A DNA stretch of 64,000 bases from Anaerolineae bacterium (GTDB lineage Bacteria; Chloroflexota; Anaerolineae; Aggregatilineales; UBA2796). The notes below the pieces were generated by a model. That model was not told the DNA's origin, did not search any database, and saw only the letters and a list, made by a program, of their open reading frames with translations. Each line of letters starts with the position of its first letter. Position 1 is the first letter of the stretch. Shown here one piece after another: positions 34,081-43,158 of this stretch. The DNA is taken from the NCBI GenBank assembly GCA_019637615.1, contig JAHBVJ010000001.1, positions 453,132 through 517,131 on the forward strand, given 5' to 3'. The translations under genes and the position numbers were made by a program.

Positions 34081-36756
34081 ATGCGTGTTCTTTACAGGCG
34101 TATTCTCCTTTTATCGTGTGCGTTTGCGTTACTTATCGTTAGTCAGCTCACCTCAGAGCGAGTCAACGCACAAAACATCACTCTCACTCTCGCCGTCAAT
34201 GCTTATCAGAAGGAAGTATTCAACGAAAAACTGTTAGCCGATTTTGAGGCCGAAAATCCCGGCATCAAGCTCAACGTGGTCGCCATTGATACTCAGTTGT
34301 GGGCACCATCACTCGCTTATGGCGGTGAAAATATGCCGCAAGAATTCTACGACAAGACAGCACAGTTTGTTTCCACGGGTGATGTCATCCAGATCGATTA
34401 TTGGGGACGGCTTCCAATCGACAGCACGGTAGCTGGCTACTATCTCAACCTGAAACCTCTCGCGGATACCGATGCTACCCTCAACAGCGATGATTTTTAT
34501 AAAGGCGTCTGGCAGTTCTACCAATGGGACGATGGGTTGTGGGCGCTGCCGTACCAAGCCACCACGCACGTGCTCACCTATGATCCCGCCGCCTTTGACG
34601 CGGTTGGCCTCAGTTATCCAGATGCGTCGTGGACGATGACCGATTTTGCCAACGCAGCGCGTGCATTGACGGTTAAAGATGCCAGCGGGAAAGTCACCGT
34701 CAAAGGTATCGACGCGGGATTCTACGATGAGTGGTATCTCATCCGCAGCTTGATGGGCGCGGAAAGCTTGGTAGACACTACCATTGTCCCGAATCCGCCG
34801 CAGTTCAGCGCCAACACCGCCTTGCAGCAGTTGCTCACCGAGTGGCTATCACTTAAGGCGGAAGGTGTTGTCGGCCCGACTTACCCACAGGGTGGTGGCA
34901 TCATCGACTATACCGCGCCGTTCGGAATCAACGCCGATTGGCGGATCACCAGCGAGTATGCGGATGGTAGAAAGCACAGCGCCGCCGCGCTGCTGCCCGG
35001 TGACAGAGCCGGTATCGAAGTCAGCGGCTTCGCGATCAGTGCTGGCACACAGTACCCGGAAGCGGCTTATAAATTGGCGAAATACCTGACCACGCGCCCC
35101 GAAATGTACTCTAATATGATGTATGTCATTCCAGCACGGCGCAGTCTGGCGGAATCATCGCCCAATTCGGTGTTTTCAAGCACCAGCAAGCTCGCTCCAG
35201 CCATCCGCACGGTGATGGAAAGCGCCTTAGAAAATGGGTTCAGCGCGAATGATGTTCGCTACTTCGACTATTTGTATTTCGATCTTGGCAAGCGCTTCCC
35301 GACATCAACCGAAGATGGCAAAACGGCTGAAGTACCCACACAGGATTCCGTCATCGAGGTGCTGCAAGCCGCCGAGAAGCGCGCTAACGACTGGATTCCA
35401 GTGCTCACCGAGAATAAGGCCAGCGTCCAGATCACGTTGGCGACGCCTGTGCCAATCGCCGAACTTGCCCCCGGTGAAGTGGCAGTCAAGTTCGGTTTGT
35501 TGAGCAGCCCCGACATCGCGACCAAACCTGCATGGGATGCCTTTATCAAGTCCTTCGCGGAGGAAGATCCGCAAGTCGGTCGTGTCGATCTGGACATTTC
35601 GTTCGGCGGGCAGACACTGTTGACGGATACTTACGATTGTTTCTATGTATCCAGTGAATTACTCAGCGGCTATGATCTATCGTTGCTACTGCCTATCGAT
35701 CCCTACCTAAACGCCGACAGCACCATCGATAAAGATGATTTTATCGGCGGTAGTTTGACGAGTTTTCAGGCGAATAATCTGACTTATGGCCTGCCGATGA
35801 TGATCGAGCCGGAGTTGTTGCGCCTCGACATCGCTCAGTTTGAGAAAGCGGGCGTGCCGCTGCCAAACAGCGATTGGACAATGGATGAATTCTTAAATGC
35901 CCTTAGCACGCTCAAAGCAGCAAGCGATGACCCTGCGAAGCCAATCTTCAGCAAAACCGGAGCCGATACTAGCGGCGGCTATATGTTGTCTCTGATGGCA
36001 GCAGCAGGAGCGCTCCCAATCGACCAGCGCACCAAACCCTTAACCATCAATTTCACCGATCCTGATACAAAAGAGGTCATGCGACAGATCCTTGACCTCG
36101 CCAAACAGAAGCAGATCAACTACCAAGCTTTGGTGAAATTCACAGGTCAAAGTGTGCCGTCCGATGCACCAATCTACACGGATCGCTTCTCTGCGCTCGA
36201 TCAGAATTTCCGCATGATCATGCTCGATGATGCCAAGTTCAAAATCGTCCCGTACCCAAGCGGGAAATACATGCCAGTGATGTATGGCACGACGGGTATC
36301 TTCATCAGCGCCAAGGCACAGCAACCGGAAGCCTGCTACCGCTTGATGAGTAAAATCTCGCAGACTCCAGCGTTGTTTTCTGCGATGCCTGCCCGTCGTT
36401 CGGTGCTCGACTCAGAGTCTTTTGCATCATCGGTCGGCGCAGATAAAGTGGCGGCCTTCAACGCGCTGGCAGATCGGTTGAGCGATCCAAATGCTGTACG
36501 CATTCCGTCGGCTATCACGGGCGGTTACAGCTCGATAGACGGTTATTATGTGGAGCGCTGGTTGTTCCGCGCGTTTGACCGCTATGTACTGGAAGAAGCT
36601 GATCTGGATGCGGAACTAGAGCAAGCCCAGCAGTCTGCGCAAGAGTTTATGTCATGTACCGGGGCGTTGCCACCACTAGACATCGCCAACCCCAACGGAT
36701 ACTATGAAGGCATACAAAAGTGCGTTGAAAAAGTTGATCCGAGCATGAAGAACTAA
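34081..36756 (+). CDS. Tandem-duplicated extracellular solute-binding protein
   Basis: The 891-residue protein contains two family 1 solute-binding units, about 30-450 and 460-880. The first begins ITLTLAVNAYQKEVFNEKL and includes YYLNLKPLADTD, WALPYQATTHVLTYD and EAAYKLAKYLTTRPEMYSNMMYVIPARRSLAES; the second repeats these as YDLSLLLPIDPYLN, TYGLPMMIEPELLRLD and EACYRLMSKISQTPALFSAMPARRSVLDS. A signal peptide precedes (RILLLSCAFALLIVSQLTS). AGGAGG supports ATG 34081. There is no permease or ATPase gene next to it, so it is an orphan receptor. The second unit lacks some N-lobe sequence and may have another ligand. Confidence 0.9.
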   Translation: MRVLYRRILLLSCAFALLIVSQLTSERVNAQNITLTLAVNAYQKEVFNEKLLADFEAENPGIKLNVVAIDTQLWAPSLAYGGENMPQEFYDKTAQFVSTGDVIQIDYWGRLPIDSTVAGYYLNLKPLADTDATLNSDDFYKGVWQFYQWDDGLWALPYQATTHVLTYDPAAFDAVGLSYPDASWTMTDFANAARALTVKDASGKVTVKGIDAGFYDEWYLIRSLMGAESLVDTTIVPNPPQFSANTALQQLLTEWLSLKAEGVVGPTYPQGGGIIDYTAPFGINADWRITSEYADGRKHSAAALLPGDRAGIEVSGFAISAGTQYPEAAYKLAKYLTTRPEMYSNMMYVIPARRSLAESSPNSVFSSTSKLAPAIRTVMESALENGFSANDVRYFDYLYFDLGKRFPTSTEDGKTAEVPTQDSVIEVLQAAEKRANDWIPVLTENKASVQITLATPVPIAELAPGEVAVKFGLLSSPDIATKPAWDAFIKSFAEEDPQVGRVDLDISFGGQTLLTDTYDCFYVSSELLSGYDLSLLLPIDPYLNADSTIDKDDFIGGSLTSFQANNLTYGLPMMIEPELLRLDIAQFEKAGVPLPNSDWTMDEFLNALSTLKAASDDPAKPIFSKTGADTSGGYMLSLMAAAGALPIDQRTKPLTINFTDPDTKEVMRQILDLAKQKQINYQALVKFTGQSVPSDAPIYTDRFSALDQNFRMIMLDDAKFKIVPYPSGKYMPVMYGTTGIFISAKAQQPEACYRLMSKISQTPALFSAMPARRSVLDSESFASSVGADKVAAFNALADRLSDPNAVRIPSAITGGYSSIDGYYVERWLFRAFDRYVLEEADLDAELEQAQQSAQEFMSCTGALPPLDIANPNGYYEGIQKCVEKVDPSMKN

Positions 36757-36771
36757 GCAAGACGGGTAGTT

Positions 36772-36808
36772 CATCCTCTTCTCTGCCATACTATGCGAGA
36801 AGAGGATG
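36772..36808. terminator. Perfect 12-bp hairpin between convergent genes
   Basis: CATCCTCTTCTC (36772-36783) pairs exactly with 36797-36808 around a 13-nt loop, between the double binding protein gene and the methyltransferase gene. Confidence 0.65.
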
Positions 36809-36828
36809 ATGCTCACTCTCCTATACGG

Positions 36829-37860
36829 CTATGCTTTCCTGCCAAGCACATTGATCAGACCGCCGTTATCGCGAAGCCCCGGTATGGCTTGCCCGAGGGC
36901 ATTGCTCCAGCGTACCAATTGCAGCGCCGCTGCTTCCGACATTAGATTGACGAGATGCGGCGGCAGGAACACGATGGTTTCGGTGCTAATGGTTACATCG
37001 GTACCTGAGAAGGCACGGTTGAACCAATCGGCAGAAAGCAGCGCTTCTGGCCCTGCTTCTTCATGCCACTGAGGACGCAACCGCTGCAACAGCTCGAATA
37101 TCCCACGAAAGAATGACGCGTTGTTCTCCGAGCCGAAGTAGCTGCCACCGTGCTTGAGAACTCTGGATACCTCGCGACAGGTTTGCGCTGGCTCTGGTAG
37201 ATGATGCAGTACGCCGTAAATCAGCACGTAATCAAATACTTCTTCGCGGAACGGTAAGTGTGTCCCATCCGCTACGAAGAAAACGGCTTCCGCCGCATAC
37301 TTCGCAGCACGATAGCGCTGGATAGCTTGCCGCACGAGGTGTTTCGAAATGTCGAAGCCGACGATGTGAATATCCAAATCCATGAACTTGAACGTGCTGC
37401 GGCCTTGTGCGCAACCGATGTCCAGCAACCAGCGACCAGCTTGTATTTGTGGATACCAACCACCAAAGGTGAGCTGGTCAGCCGCCCGCCAAAACGGTCG
37501 GCGCTCATACGCTGAATAGGTCTGCTGGTCATTTTGGGCATACCAGTCGAAGTGTTTTTGCTGGATCGTCTGCAACTGCTGCACCACTTCTTGTGACGTG
37601 GGTCTATCCGCCGACAATCCAAGCATTGTTAACTGTGTCGTATACTTTGTCCAAAACTTCGCGCGGTCATCATGGTAGGCAAGGTCACCCGTCAAGTATT
37701 CGAGCAAGTCATCTTCGAGCGGATACCACGCGTTACACGCGGTACATTTCACCACGCCGTCTTGCCCATTCTCTGGCGAGGTAGAGCCAAAAATATGCAG
37801 TTCCAAGGTGTTCGATTTGCACGATGGGCAAACCAACATATCCACAAGGGTTTTAATCAT
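36829..37860 (-). CDS. SAM-dependent methyltransferase with N-terminal Zn-ribbon (Trm112-like)
   Basis: The 343-residue protein starts at ATG 37860 (the longer frame lies in the GT2 gene) with a zinc-ribbon: CPSC at 12-15 and CTAC about 27 residues later. A class I methyltransferase domain follows, with motif I LLDIGCAQGRSTFKF, HIVGFDIS, VFFVADGTHLPF and DYVLIYGVLHHLPEP. The start overlaps the glycosyltransferase stop by 8 nt. Position at the end of the amino-sugar/GT2 operon suggests it methylates a glycan or a nucleotide sugar, but the substrate is unknown. Confidence 0.88.
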   Translation of the reverse strand: MIKTLVDMLVCPSCKSNTLELHIFGSTSPENGQDGVVKCTACNAWYPLEDDLLEYLTGDLAYHDDRAKFWTKYTTQLTMLGLSADRPTSQEVVQQLQTIQQKHFDWYAQNDQQTYSAYERRPFWRAADQLTFGGWYPQIQAGRWLLDIGCAQGRSTFKFMDLDIHIVGFDISKHLVRQAIQRYRAAKYAAEAVFFVADGTHLPFREEVFDYVLIYGVLHHLPEPAQTCREVSRVLKHGGSYFGSENNASFFRGIFELLQRLRPQWHEEAGPEALLSADWFNRAFSGTDVTISTETIVFLPPHLVNLMSEAAALQLVRWSNALGQAIPGLRDNGGLINVLGRKA

Positions 37861-38848
37861 GAACGTGTCCATCCAGTTCGGGAAAGTGCTGCAATTGATC
37901 AACTTCTTTTGTCTGGCGCGTCTCGATGATATTTTCCACGATGTAGCGAGGACGTTTGCGCGTTTCATCTAGATTGCGCCACAAGTATTCGCCCAGAATG
38001 CCGATCATCACCATCTGCACACCAGAGACGATCAACATGACTACCATCAGGGATGTCCAACCTTCGACATCGAAATGGGTAAAGATGCGAAGCCCCACAA
38101 TAAACAGGGCATACAAGAGTCCTAAGCCGCTCAGCGTGAAGCCCAACAACGAGGCGAAACGCACCGGTAGATAGGAAAAAGCCACGAACGAATCAACGAA
38201 ATATTTTAACTTCTTGGCGAACGTCCACATCGAACGACCGTAACGCTTCTCACGTTCGCGACGGTGATAGGGAATCACGACGGGGTTGAAACCCATCCAC
38301 AGAATCAGCCCCATCAGATAGGCATTGTTTTCCTGAATACTGGTGATCAGCCCGCAGACTTGACGGTCGATCAGAAAGAAGTCGAAGCCGCGCTTGGGCA
38401 TAGTCTTGATCGCGAAGCGCCTGAATAACGCATAAAATGTGTCCGCCATGAGTGAGGTTAACCCCGGATCGTCGCGTTCTTCACGCGCGGCAAGGATAAC
38501 TTTGTTGCCTTCACGCCATTTGCCGATCATGTCGTGGATCAGGGCAGGCGGATCTTGCAGGTCGGCAGCGATGGCGACGACAGCATCGCCCCTAGCGTGC
38601 GTCAGCCCCGCTAGAATCGCTGCATTCGAGCCGAAATTGCGGGAGAGCTTCAAGATTGATACGCGCCATTCGTCCTGCGCTAAACGCTCCAATACTGCAT
38701 ACGAGTCATCTTTGGAACCATCATCGACAAAGACGAATTCAAAGCCGAGATCGGGGTTGCGGTCGGCAACCTTCTGGAACTCTTTCAAGAGATCAGGCAA
38801 ACTAGGCGCGTTGAAGTATACGGGAACGACAATTGACACTAGTGACAT
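37853..38848 (-). CDS. Family 2 glycosyltransferase, polyisoprenyl-phosphate type (ArnC/GtrB-like)
   Basis: The 331-residue protein has a GT-A domain with VSIVVPVYFNAPSL, FVFVDDGSKDDS, the DXD-like AADLQDPP and the MPKRGFDFFLIDR region, then two membrane helices (ASLLGFTLSGLGLLYALFIV and SLMVVMLIVSGVQMVMIGILGEY) and a cytosolic end. Enzymes of this group transfer a sugar from a nucleotide donor to undecaprenyl phosphate on the cytosolic face. It likely takes the amino sugar made by the neighbouring enzymes into a surface glycan pathway. Confidence 0.93.
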   Translation of the reverse strand: MSLVSIVVPVYFNAPSLPDLLKEFQKVADRNPDLGFEFVFVDDGSKDDSYAVLERLAQDEWRVSILKLSRNFGSNAAILAGLTHARGDAVVAIAADLQDPPALIHDMIGKWREGNKVILAAREERDDPGLTSLMADTFYALFRRFAIKTMPKRGFDFFLIDRQVCGLITSIQENNAYLMGLILWMGFNPVVIPYHRREREKRYGRSMWTFAKKLKYFVDSFVAFSYLPVRFASLLGFTLSGLGLLYALFIVGLRIFTHFDVEGWTSLMVVMLIVSGVQMVMIGILGEYLWRNLDETRKRPRYIVENIIETRQTKEVDQLQHFPELDGHVHD

Positions 38849-38860
38849 TGCACCACCCGG

Positions 38861-39829
38861 TCACAATAGGATGCGAAAAATGTACTCACTTCGTCCATAG
38901 CGATAACCGAGTTGTTCGAGGTTGTGCAGGACGGCGCGGTTGGTGATCTGCGTGGGCAGAATCGCATGGTCAACGCCAAGACTGCGTAGGTGATAATTGG
39001 TCTCGGAAATCAACTTCTTATGCCATCCTCGACATGCGGGGGATACCGCCGTGAGCACGGTCTGCGCGACTTTGTACCCCCACCCATCCCAACGCTCACG
39101 ATTGTAGCGTATTGTATTAAAGGCAGCGGGCTGCGCGATGTCGGGAATAAGCGTTGCGTCGGCAAAACCACGGTGAAGCGAGGCTGTCACCCATTCTTCC
39201 ATCATCCGATCCGCTTGCTCTGGCTGAATGAAGGGGTCGGCATGAAAGCGGTCATAAGCATTGACGGCTTCGCGCGCGGTTTGCTGCAACAGTAGGAGGT
39301 CATTTTCCCGCGCGAAGCGCACCGGATAGCGTTCGGAATGAGTGTAATTCGCCAATGGCATATGGTACAGCAGACGCGTCTCGATCAGGTTGAAGCCAGT
39401 ACGCGAAAGCGCGTGTATCAGCGCTAAATCTTCGGGAAAAACCGGCGCGAAGAGATAACGAATCCCACGTTTGGAAACCTCGGTGAGCAGCGCCAACAGT
39501 GCGTCCGTGAAATTGATCTGAGGGGGACAAGGAAGCACCGTCGAGGGCAGTACCGCGTTCAAGCGGGCGACCTGATAACCGAAGAAATCGCTATCCCACG
39601 CTAACCGCTCGGCAAAGATATACACGGCACCGTGCTCGTCTTCATAGACGAAACGAAGATCGTCTTCTGGCTTGAGCGGACGTATCAGTTCGTCTGCGCA
39701 ATAGGCACGGTCAGCATCGGCAAACCCCTGTGGTTCCCGAATGAAGTCATAGCGCCGCCAGACGATTTGATCGGTAAGCCATGCTTGCAGATCGGTCAGT
39801 ATAGGGTGCAACAACTGTAAGTTAGGCAC
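38861..39829 (-). CDS. GNAT acetyltransferase, WecD-like (amino-sugar N-acetyltransferase)
   Basis: The 322-residue protein resembles WecD/FdtC-region GNATs: the LAWDSDFFGYQVARLN segment at about 75-90 is the family mark, followed by VSKRGIRYLFAPV, GFNLIETRLLYHMPL and a C-terminal GNAT half with CRGWHKKLISETNYHL and TQITNRAVLHNLEQLGYRYG. WecD acetylates dTDP-4-amino-4,6-dideoxygalactose. With the DegT aminotransferase two genes upstream, N-acetylation of a 3- or 4-amino sugar on a nucleotide carrier is likely. GTG start, 3 nt after the epimerase stop. Confidence 0.87.
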   Translation of the reverse strand: MPNLQLLHPILTDLQAWLTDQIVWRRYDFIREPQGFADADRAYCADELIRPLKPEDDLRFVYEDEHGAVYIFAERLAWDSDFFGYQVARLNAVLPSTVLPCPPQINFTDALLALLTEVSKRGIRYLFAPVFPEDLALIHALSRTGFNLIETRLLYHMPLANYTHSERYPVRFARENDLLLLQQTAREAVNAYDRFHADPFIQPEQADRMMEEWVTASLHRGFADATLIPDIAQPAAFNTIRYNRERWDGWGYKVAQTVLTAVSPACRGWHKKLISETNYHLRSLGVDHAILPTQITNRAVLHNLEQLGYRYGRSEYIFRILL

Positions 39830-39832
39830 GTA

Positions 39833-40819
39833 TCACCAGTAGTAGTGCTTGTACTGCCGATAATAGGCTAAGGTTTTGATCAGGCCATCATCGAGCGTCG
39901 TGGCGGGTTCCCACCCGACGATGCGGCAGATTTTACTAATGTCGGAATAGAAATCGCCGGGGTCTTGCGCGGCCCGCTCCGGCGTGAACGGCGCATATTC
40001 CCAGCGTCCCGTACCCGCGATGCGCACTAAGGATTCTGCCAACTCTTTGAAATTGGTTGGCTGGTCAACACCGACGTTGAAAATCTCACCATAGGCTGCC
40101 TCACACTGGGTTGCCATCAGCATGGCTTGCACACAGTCATCCACATAGAGAAAATCTCGTTTGATCAGCCCATCTCCGAAGACTTTGATGGTGTCATCAT
40201 CGATTGCCAGCCGCACGAACCAGTTGGCGACACCATAACGCGCGTGCTTCATCTGCGCACGCGGGCCGTACACGTTAGTCAGGCGCAGCATGATCGAGCG
40301 GATACCGTGGATGTCATTGTAGACTTGAGTAATTTTTTCCGCTGCCAACCGTGAGATTTCGTAAATCCCTTTAGGATAGGTGGGCGCGGTTTCGCTGACG
40401 GGGAGCGAGACCGCTGGCCCGTACTGACCACGCGTGCCGACATGCACAACCCTCGCTTGCGGGTTGTGGTGCTTGCACGCTTCCATCAGCACGGCGGTGC
40501 CTTTGATGTTCATGTCGATGTCGGGGAACGGGTCGGTGAGGCTCGCGATGTGATCAACCTGCCCCGCCAGATGGAAAACATAATCTTGATTGCGCACCAA
40601 GTAGTTCATCACATGGGCATCGCGAATATCGCAGAAATTGACGACGACCTGATCGCGGATCGGTTCGATATTGAACAGGTTGCCGCCAAAATCGGGGATC
40701 ATGGCGTCCGTGATCGTGACGTCTGCCCCTGCTTTGACCAGCGCGATGGCAAGATTGCTGCCAATGAAGCCCATCCCACCCGTGATGAGTACCTTTTTTC
40801 CCTGAAAGCCTTGCGTCAC
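39833..40819 (-). CDS. NAD-dependent epimerase/dehydratase (extended SDR) with Lys-to-Arg change
   Basis: The 328-residue protein has GGMGFIGSNLA at about 14-24, acidic Asp at the end of strand 2, HLAGQVDH, VGTRGQYG and the LTNVYGPRAQMKHARYG and YVDDCVQAML regions of nucleotide-sugar epimerases and dehydratases. The active-site YxxxK reads Y-E-I-S-R, so Arg replaces the catalytic Lys; the DNA is unambiguous. GTG start with GGGAGG 6 nt upstream. It probably converts the nucleotide sugar before the DegT step, as a 4-epimerase or 4,6-dehydratase. Confidence 0.9.
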   Translation of the reverse strand: MTQGFQGKKVLITGGMGFIGSNLAIALVKAGADVTITDAMIPDFGGNLFNIEPIRDQVVVNFCDIRDAHVMNYLVRNQDYVFHLAGQVDHIASLTDPFPDIDMNIKGTAVLMEACKHHNPQARVVHVGTRGQYGPAVSLPVSETAPTYPKGIYEISRLAAEKITQVYNDIHGIRSIMLRLTNVYGPRAQMKHARYGVANWFVRLAIDDDTIKVFGDGLIKRDFLYVDDCVQAMLMATQCEAAYGEIFNVGVDQPTNFKELAESLVRIAGTGRWEYAPFTPERAAQDPGDFYSDISKICRIVGWEPATTLDDGLIKTLAYYRQYKHYYW

Positions 40820-40838
40820 GTTTCCTCCCTAGGCCGAA

Positions 40839-41942
40839 TTAGTCGGCAAAAGTGAGCACAGACTCAATCACATAGTCTACCTGATCATCGGTTAATTCGG
40901 GGTAAAGCGGCAAGGATAGGATTTCCTGCGTGAGTTGTTCCGCGACCGGAAAAGAACCAGTATCTCCCAAGCGCCCTCGATAGGCAGGATGCAGATGGTT
41001 GGGCAGCGGGTAATGGATGCCCGTACCGACTTGCTTGGCGCTCAGATGTTGACGTAGCGCATCGCGGTTCGGATGGCGGATGACGTATAGATGATAAACG
41101 GGTTCGCAACCGGCCTCTACACAGGGCACTGTCACCTTCACTTTGAGGGCGGCTGAATAGCGGTTGGCGATCTCGACACGGCGCTGCGTATCAGCATCCA
41201 GATGACGCAATTTGCAGCGCAAGATCGCGGCTTGAAGCTCGTCCAAGCGTGTGTTCATGCCGACCTCATCACTGATGTAGCGCTGATGCCAGCCATACTG
41301 CGCGACTGCCCGCGCCCGTCCCATATAGGCGGGCGTCGTGCTGCCGACCGCACCGCCATCGCCCAATGCGCCGAGATTCTTGGTGGGGTAGAAGCTGAAC
41401 GAAGCGACATCCCCCAGACTGCCGACGCGCTTGCCGAAATAACGGGCACCGTGTGATTGGGCACAGTCTTCGATGATCTTCAGGTTGTGCTCGTTGGCGA
41501 TTGCCAACAGCGCGTTCATGTCAGCAGGATGTCCGTAGAGATGGACTGGAATGATCACCTTAGTACGGTTGGTGACGGCTTGCCTGACCTGCTCCACATC
41601 TACCGTGTAGGTACAAGGGTCTATGTCAACGAGTATAGGCGTCGCGCCGACGAGTTCAATGGCGGCGATGGTCGCCGTCGCGGTGTGGGTGGGGGCGATG
41701 ACCTCATCACCCTGCCCCACGTCGAGCACACGCAGCGCCAATTCCAGCGCATCGGTACCATTGCCAACGCCAACGACCTGTGCAAGCTCATTCCATGCTG
41801 CGTACTCGGACTCGAAGGCTTTCGTTTGTTCGCCCAGTAGATACCAGCCGCTTTCTAACACCTGAGAAACAGCGGTATCAATCTCCGACTTCAAGGCTTC
41901 GTAAGCCGCTCTGGGACTCGTTTGCGGGATGGGAAGCAGCAT
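40839..41942 (-). CDS. DegT/DnrJ/EryC1/StrS family sugar aminotransferase
   Basis: The 367-residue PLP enzyme has the family pattern GNGTDALELALRVLDVG, IAPTHTATATIAAIE, the EDCAQSHGA cofactor ring site, the Schiff-base Lys in SFSFYPTKNLGALGDGG and the closing NRDALRQHLSAKQVGTGIHYPLP. Closest types are FdtB/QdtB/WecE-like enzymes that transfer an amino group from glutamate to a 3- or 4-keto-6-deoxy nucleotide sugar. ATG with GAGGAAA upstream. First gene of a five-gene leftward glycan operon with gaps of 3-20 bp or overlaps. Confidence 0.94.
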   Translation of the reverse strand: MLLPIPQTSPRAAYEALKSEIDTAVSQVLESGWYLLGEQTKAFESEYAAWNELAQVVGVGNGTDALELALRVLDVGQGDEVIAPTHTATATIAAIELVGATPILVDIDPCTYTVDVEQVRQAVTNRTKVIIPVHLYGHPADMNALLAIANEHNLKIIEDCAQSHGARYFGKRVGSLGDVASFSFYPTKNLGALGDGGAVGSTTPAYMGRARAVAQYGWHQRYISDEVGMNTRLDELQAAILRCKLRHLDADTQRRVEIANRYSAALKVKVTVPCVEAGCEPVYHLYVIRHPNRDALRQHLSAKQVGTGIHYPLPNHLHPAYRGRLGDTGSFPVAEQLTQEILSLPLYPELTDDQVDYVIESVLTFAD

Positions 41943-42049
41943 ATATTTCCTCGGACAATTCCTTATCGGCGCTGGCAGTCTGAGTTCATTAAGCAGACTG
42001 AAGCTTCATTCGCTGTGGTGAAGCAGTATTAAGACCCTTAGTGAGGTTG

Positions 42050-42078
42050 AGCTTATCAGATGTGGAAGATAATGACAA
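42050..42078 (-). promoter_or_regulatory. Candidate promoter of the amino-sugar operon
   Basis: Minus strand TTGTCA (42078-42073), 17-bp spacer, TAAGCT (42055-42050). The leader of about 100 nt contains a CAGTCTG/CAGACTG hairpin at 41976-42000. Confidence 0.4.
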
Positions 42079-42116
42079 AGCACTGAACTTAACGTCCGGC
42101 GAGACGGCAACTCCGA

Positions 42117-42917
42117 CTAGTGTGCGCTTGAAGCATCCTGATTGGCAGCTTGAATGATAGTATTGGCGTAGGTGGCGAACTGTTTGAGCAGCTTGGCATC
42201 TACGTTATAGGAAGTGCCGAGGGCGGTATATTTCGCCAAGGCGGTTTGAATGAGAGACCCGTATAGAGCGGGGAGATGGGTTAATCCCCACTGAGCACCC
42301 TCCGATTTGGACATGACCGCTCCTTGCTCAAGATAAGCCAGAATGCGACAGTAGTTGAGAACACCATATACGGGAACCGAACATTTGCCTTCATCTGACC
42401 CCTGCATGATGTGCCCGTAGCTCCAGTCGGCATCGCCAGCCAACGAAGCGAGGTAGGACGAAGGGGGAACATCGGGGAAGATGGCGGCGATGGCTTCACC
42501 GACGAGACATAGACCACGCGATCTGGTTACCGTGAAGTGCGCGGCGAGGTCGGGATCGTACAACTGGATGGCATCGTCGTCGGGGCGATCCGTCGGGAAG
42601 TGCAGTTCGTAAGGCGAGGGATGGTGGAAGTGCTGCAAGCTGGCAAGCGTGACGATGCTCATCTCGATAGCCTTGGCAGGGCAGATGGCGGCAAGCTGGT
42701 GCAGTACTTGACGGCAGCGCTGTTTATCCGCCAACGTCAGCTTGTCGCGCGCCACGACGAGCAGATCGATGTCGCTGGTGGCGGGGTTGAAGCAGCCCAT
42801 CGCGAGAGAGCCATGCAGATAGATGCCGACAAGCCTGTCGCCCAAGGCGGTTTGAAAGCCTTGAACGAAATCGGTCAGGAAGCGGGTGACGGGTTCGAGG
42901 GAGTTGAGGGTTGGCAA
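42117..42917 (-). CDS. AadA-like nucleotidyltransferase (streptomycin/spectinomycin adenylyltransferase family)
   Basis: The 266-residue protein has the nucleotidyltransferase motif HGSLAMGCFNPATSDIDLLV at about 35-54 with both metal-binding Asp residues, then the all-helical AadA-type domain with GDADWSYGHIM and PVYGVLNYCRILAYLEQG. Members adenylylate aminoglycosides, but many environmental ones have unknown targets, so resistance should not be assumed. It uses a TTG start at 42917 and lies directly after repeat element copy 2, which supplies a 235-nt leader. Confidence 0.88.
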   Translation of the reverse strand: MPTLNSLEPVTRFLTDFVQGFQTALGDRLVGIYLHGSLAMGCFNPATSDIDLLVVARDKLTLADKQRCRQVLHQLAAICPAKAIEMSIVTLASLQHFHHPSPYELHFPTDRPDDDAIQLYDPDLAAHFTVTRSRGLCLVGEAIAAIFPDVPPSSYLASLAGDADWSYGHIMQGSDEGKCSVPVYGVLNYCRILAYLEQGAVMSKSEGAQWGLTHLPALYGSLIQTALAKYTALGTSYNVDAKLLKQFATYANTIIQAANQDASSAH

Positions 42918-42933
42918 GGCGAGTACCAGTCTG

Positions 42934-43100
42934 GAATCAGATCATTGGCAATGATCGAATCTCACATTTGAGCGCGGGAATCAGATCATTTGGATCGGGT
43001 CAGGAAGGGTCAAACGATCTGAATATGATCTGATTTTTCTGCTTAATTCAGATCATTTCTGCTACGAATCGAAGCGAAATTTGGATTCGGATCATTTGCC
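42934..43100 (-). repeat. ATGATCTGAAT inverted-repeat array (element copy 2)
   Basis: Read on the minus strand this block aligns over about 160 bp with 26330-26490. The 11-mer copies keep the order direct, direct, inverted, inverted, direct, direct. The loops GATTCGTAGCAGAA, TTAAGCAGA and TGACCCTTCCTGACCC are the same. The second inverted copy has a change (ACGATCTGAA) that still pairs by G-U with its partner. It ends 17 bp ahead of the TTG start of the nucleotidyltransferase gene. Confidence 0.87.
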
Positions 43101-43158
43101 CTAGTAACCACGAATTCTGACAAATGAATCGACTCACAATTCCACCTCATCACTTGAC

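Noticed and set aside
42117..42917. Calling the AadA-like gene an acquired antibiotic resistance gene
   Set aside because: It is not in an integron or near mobile genes, its composition fits the neighbours, and the family includes many environmental members with unknown targets.
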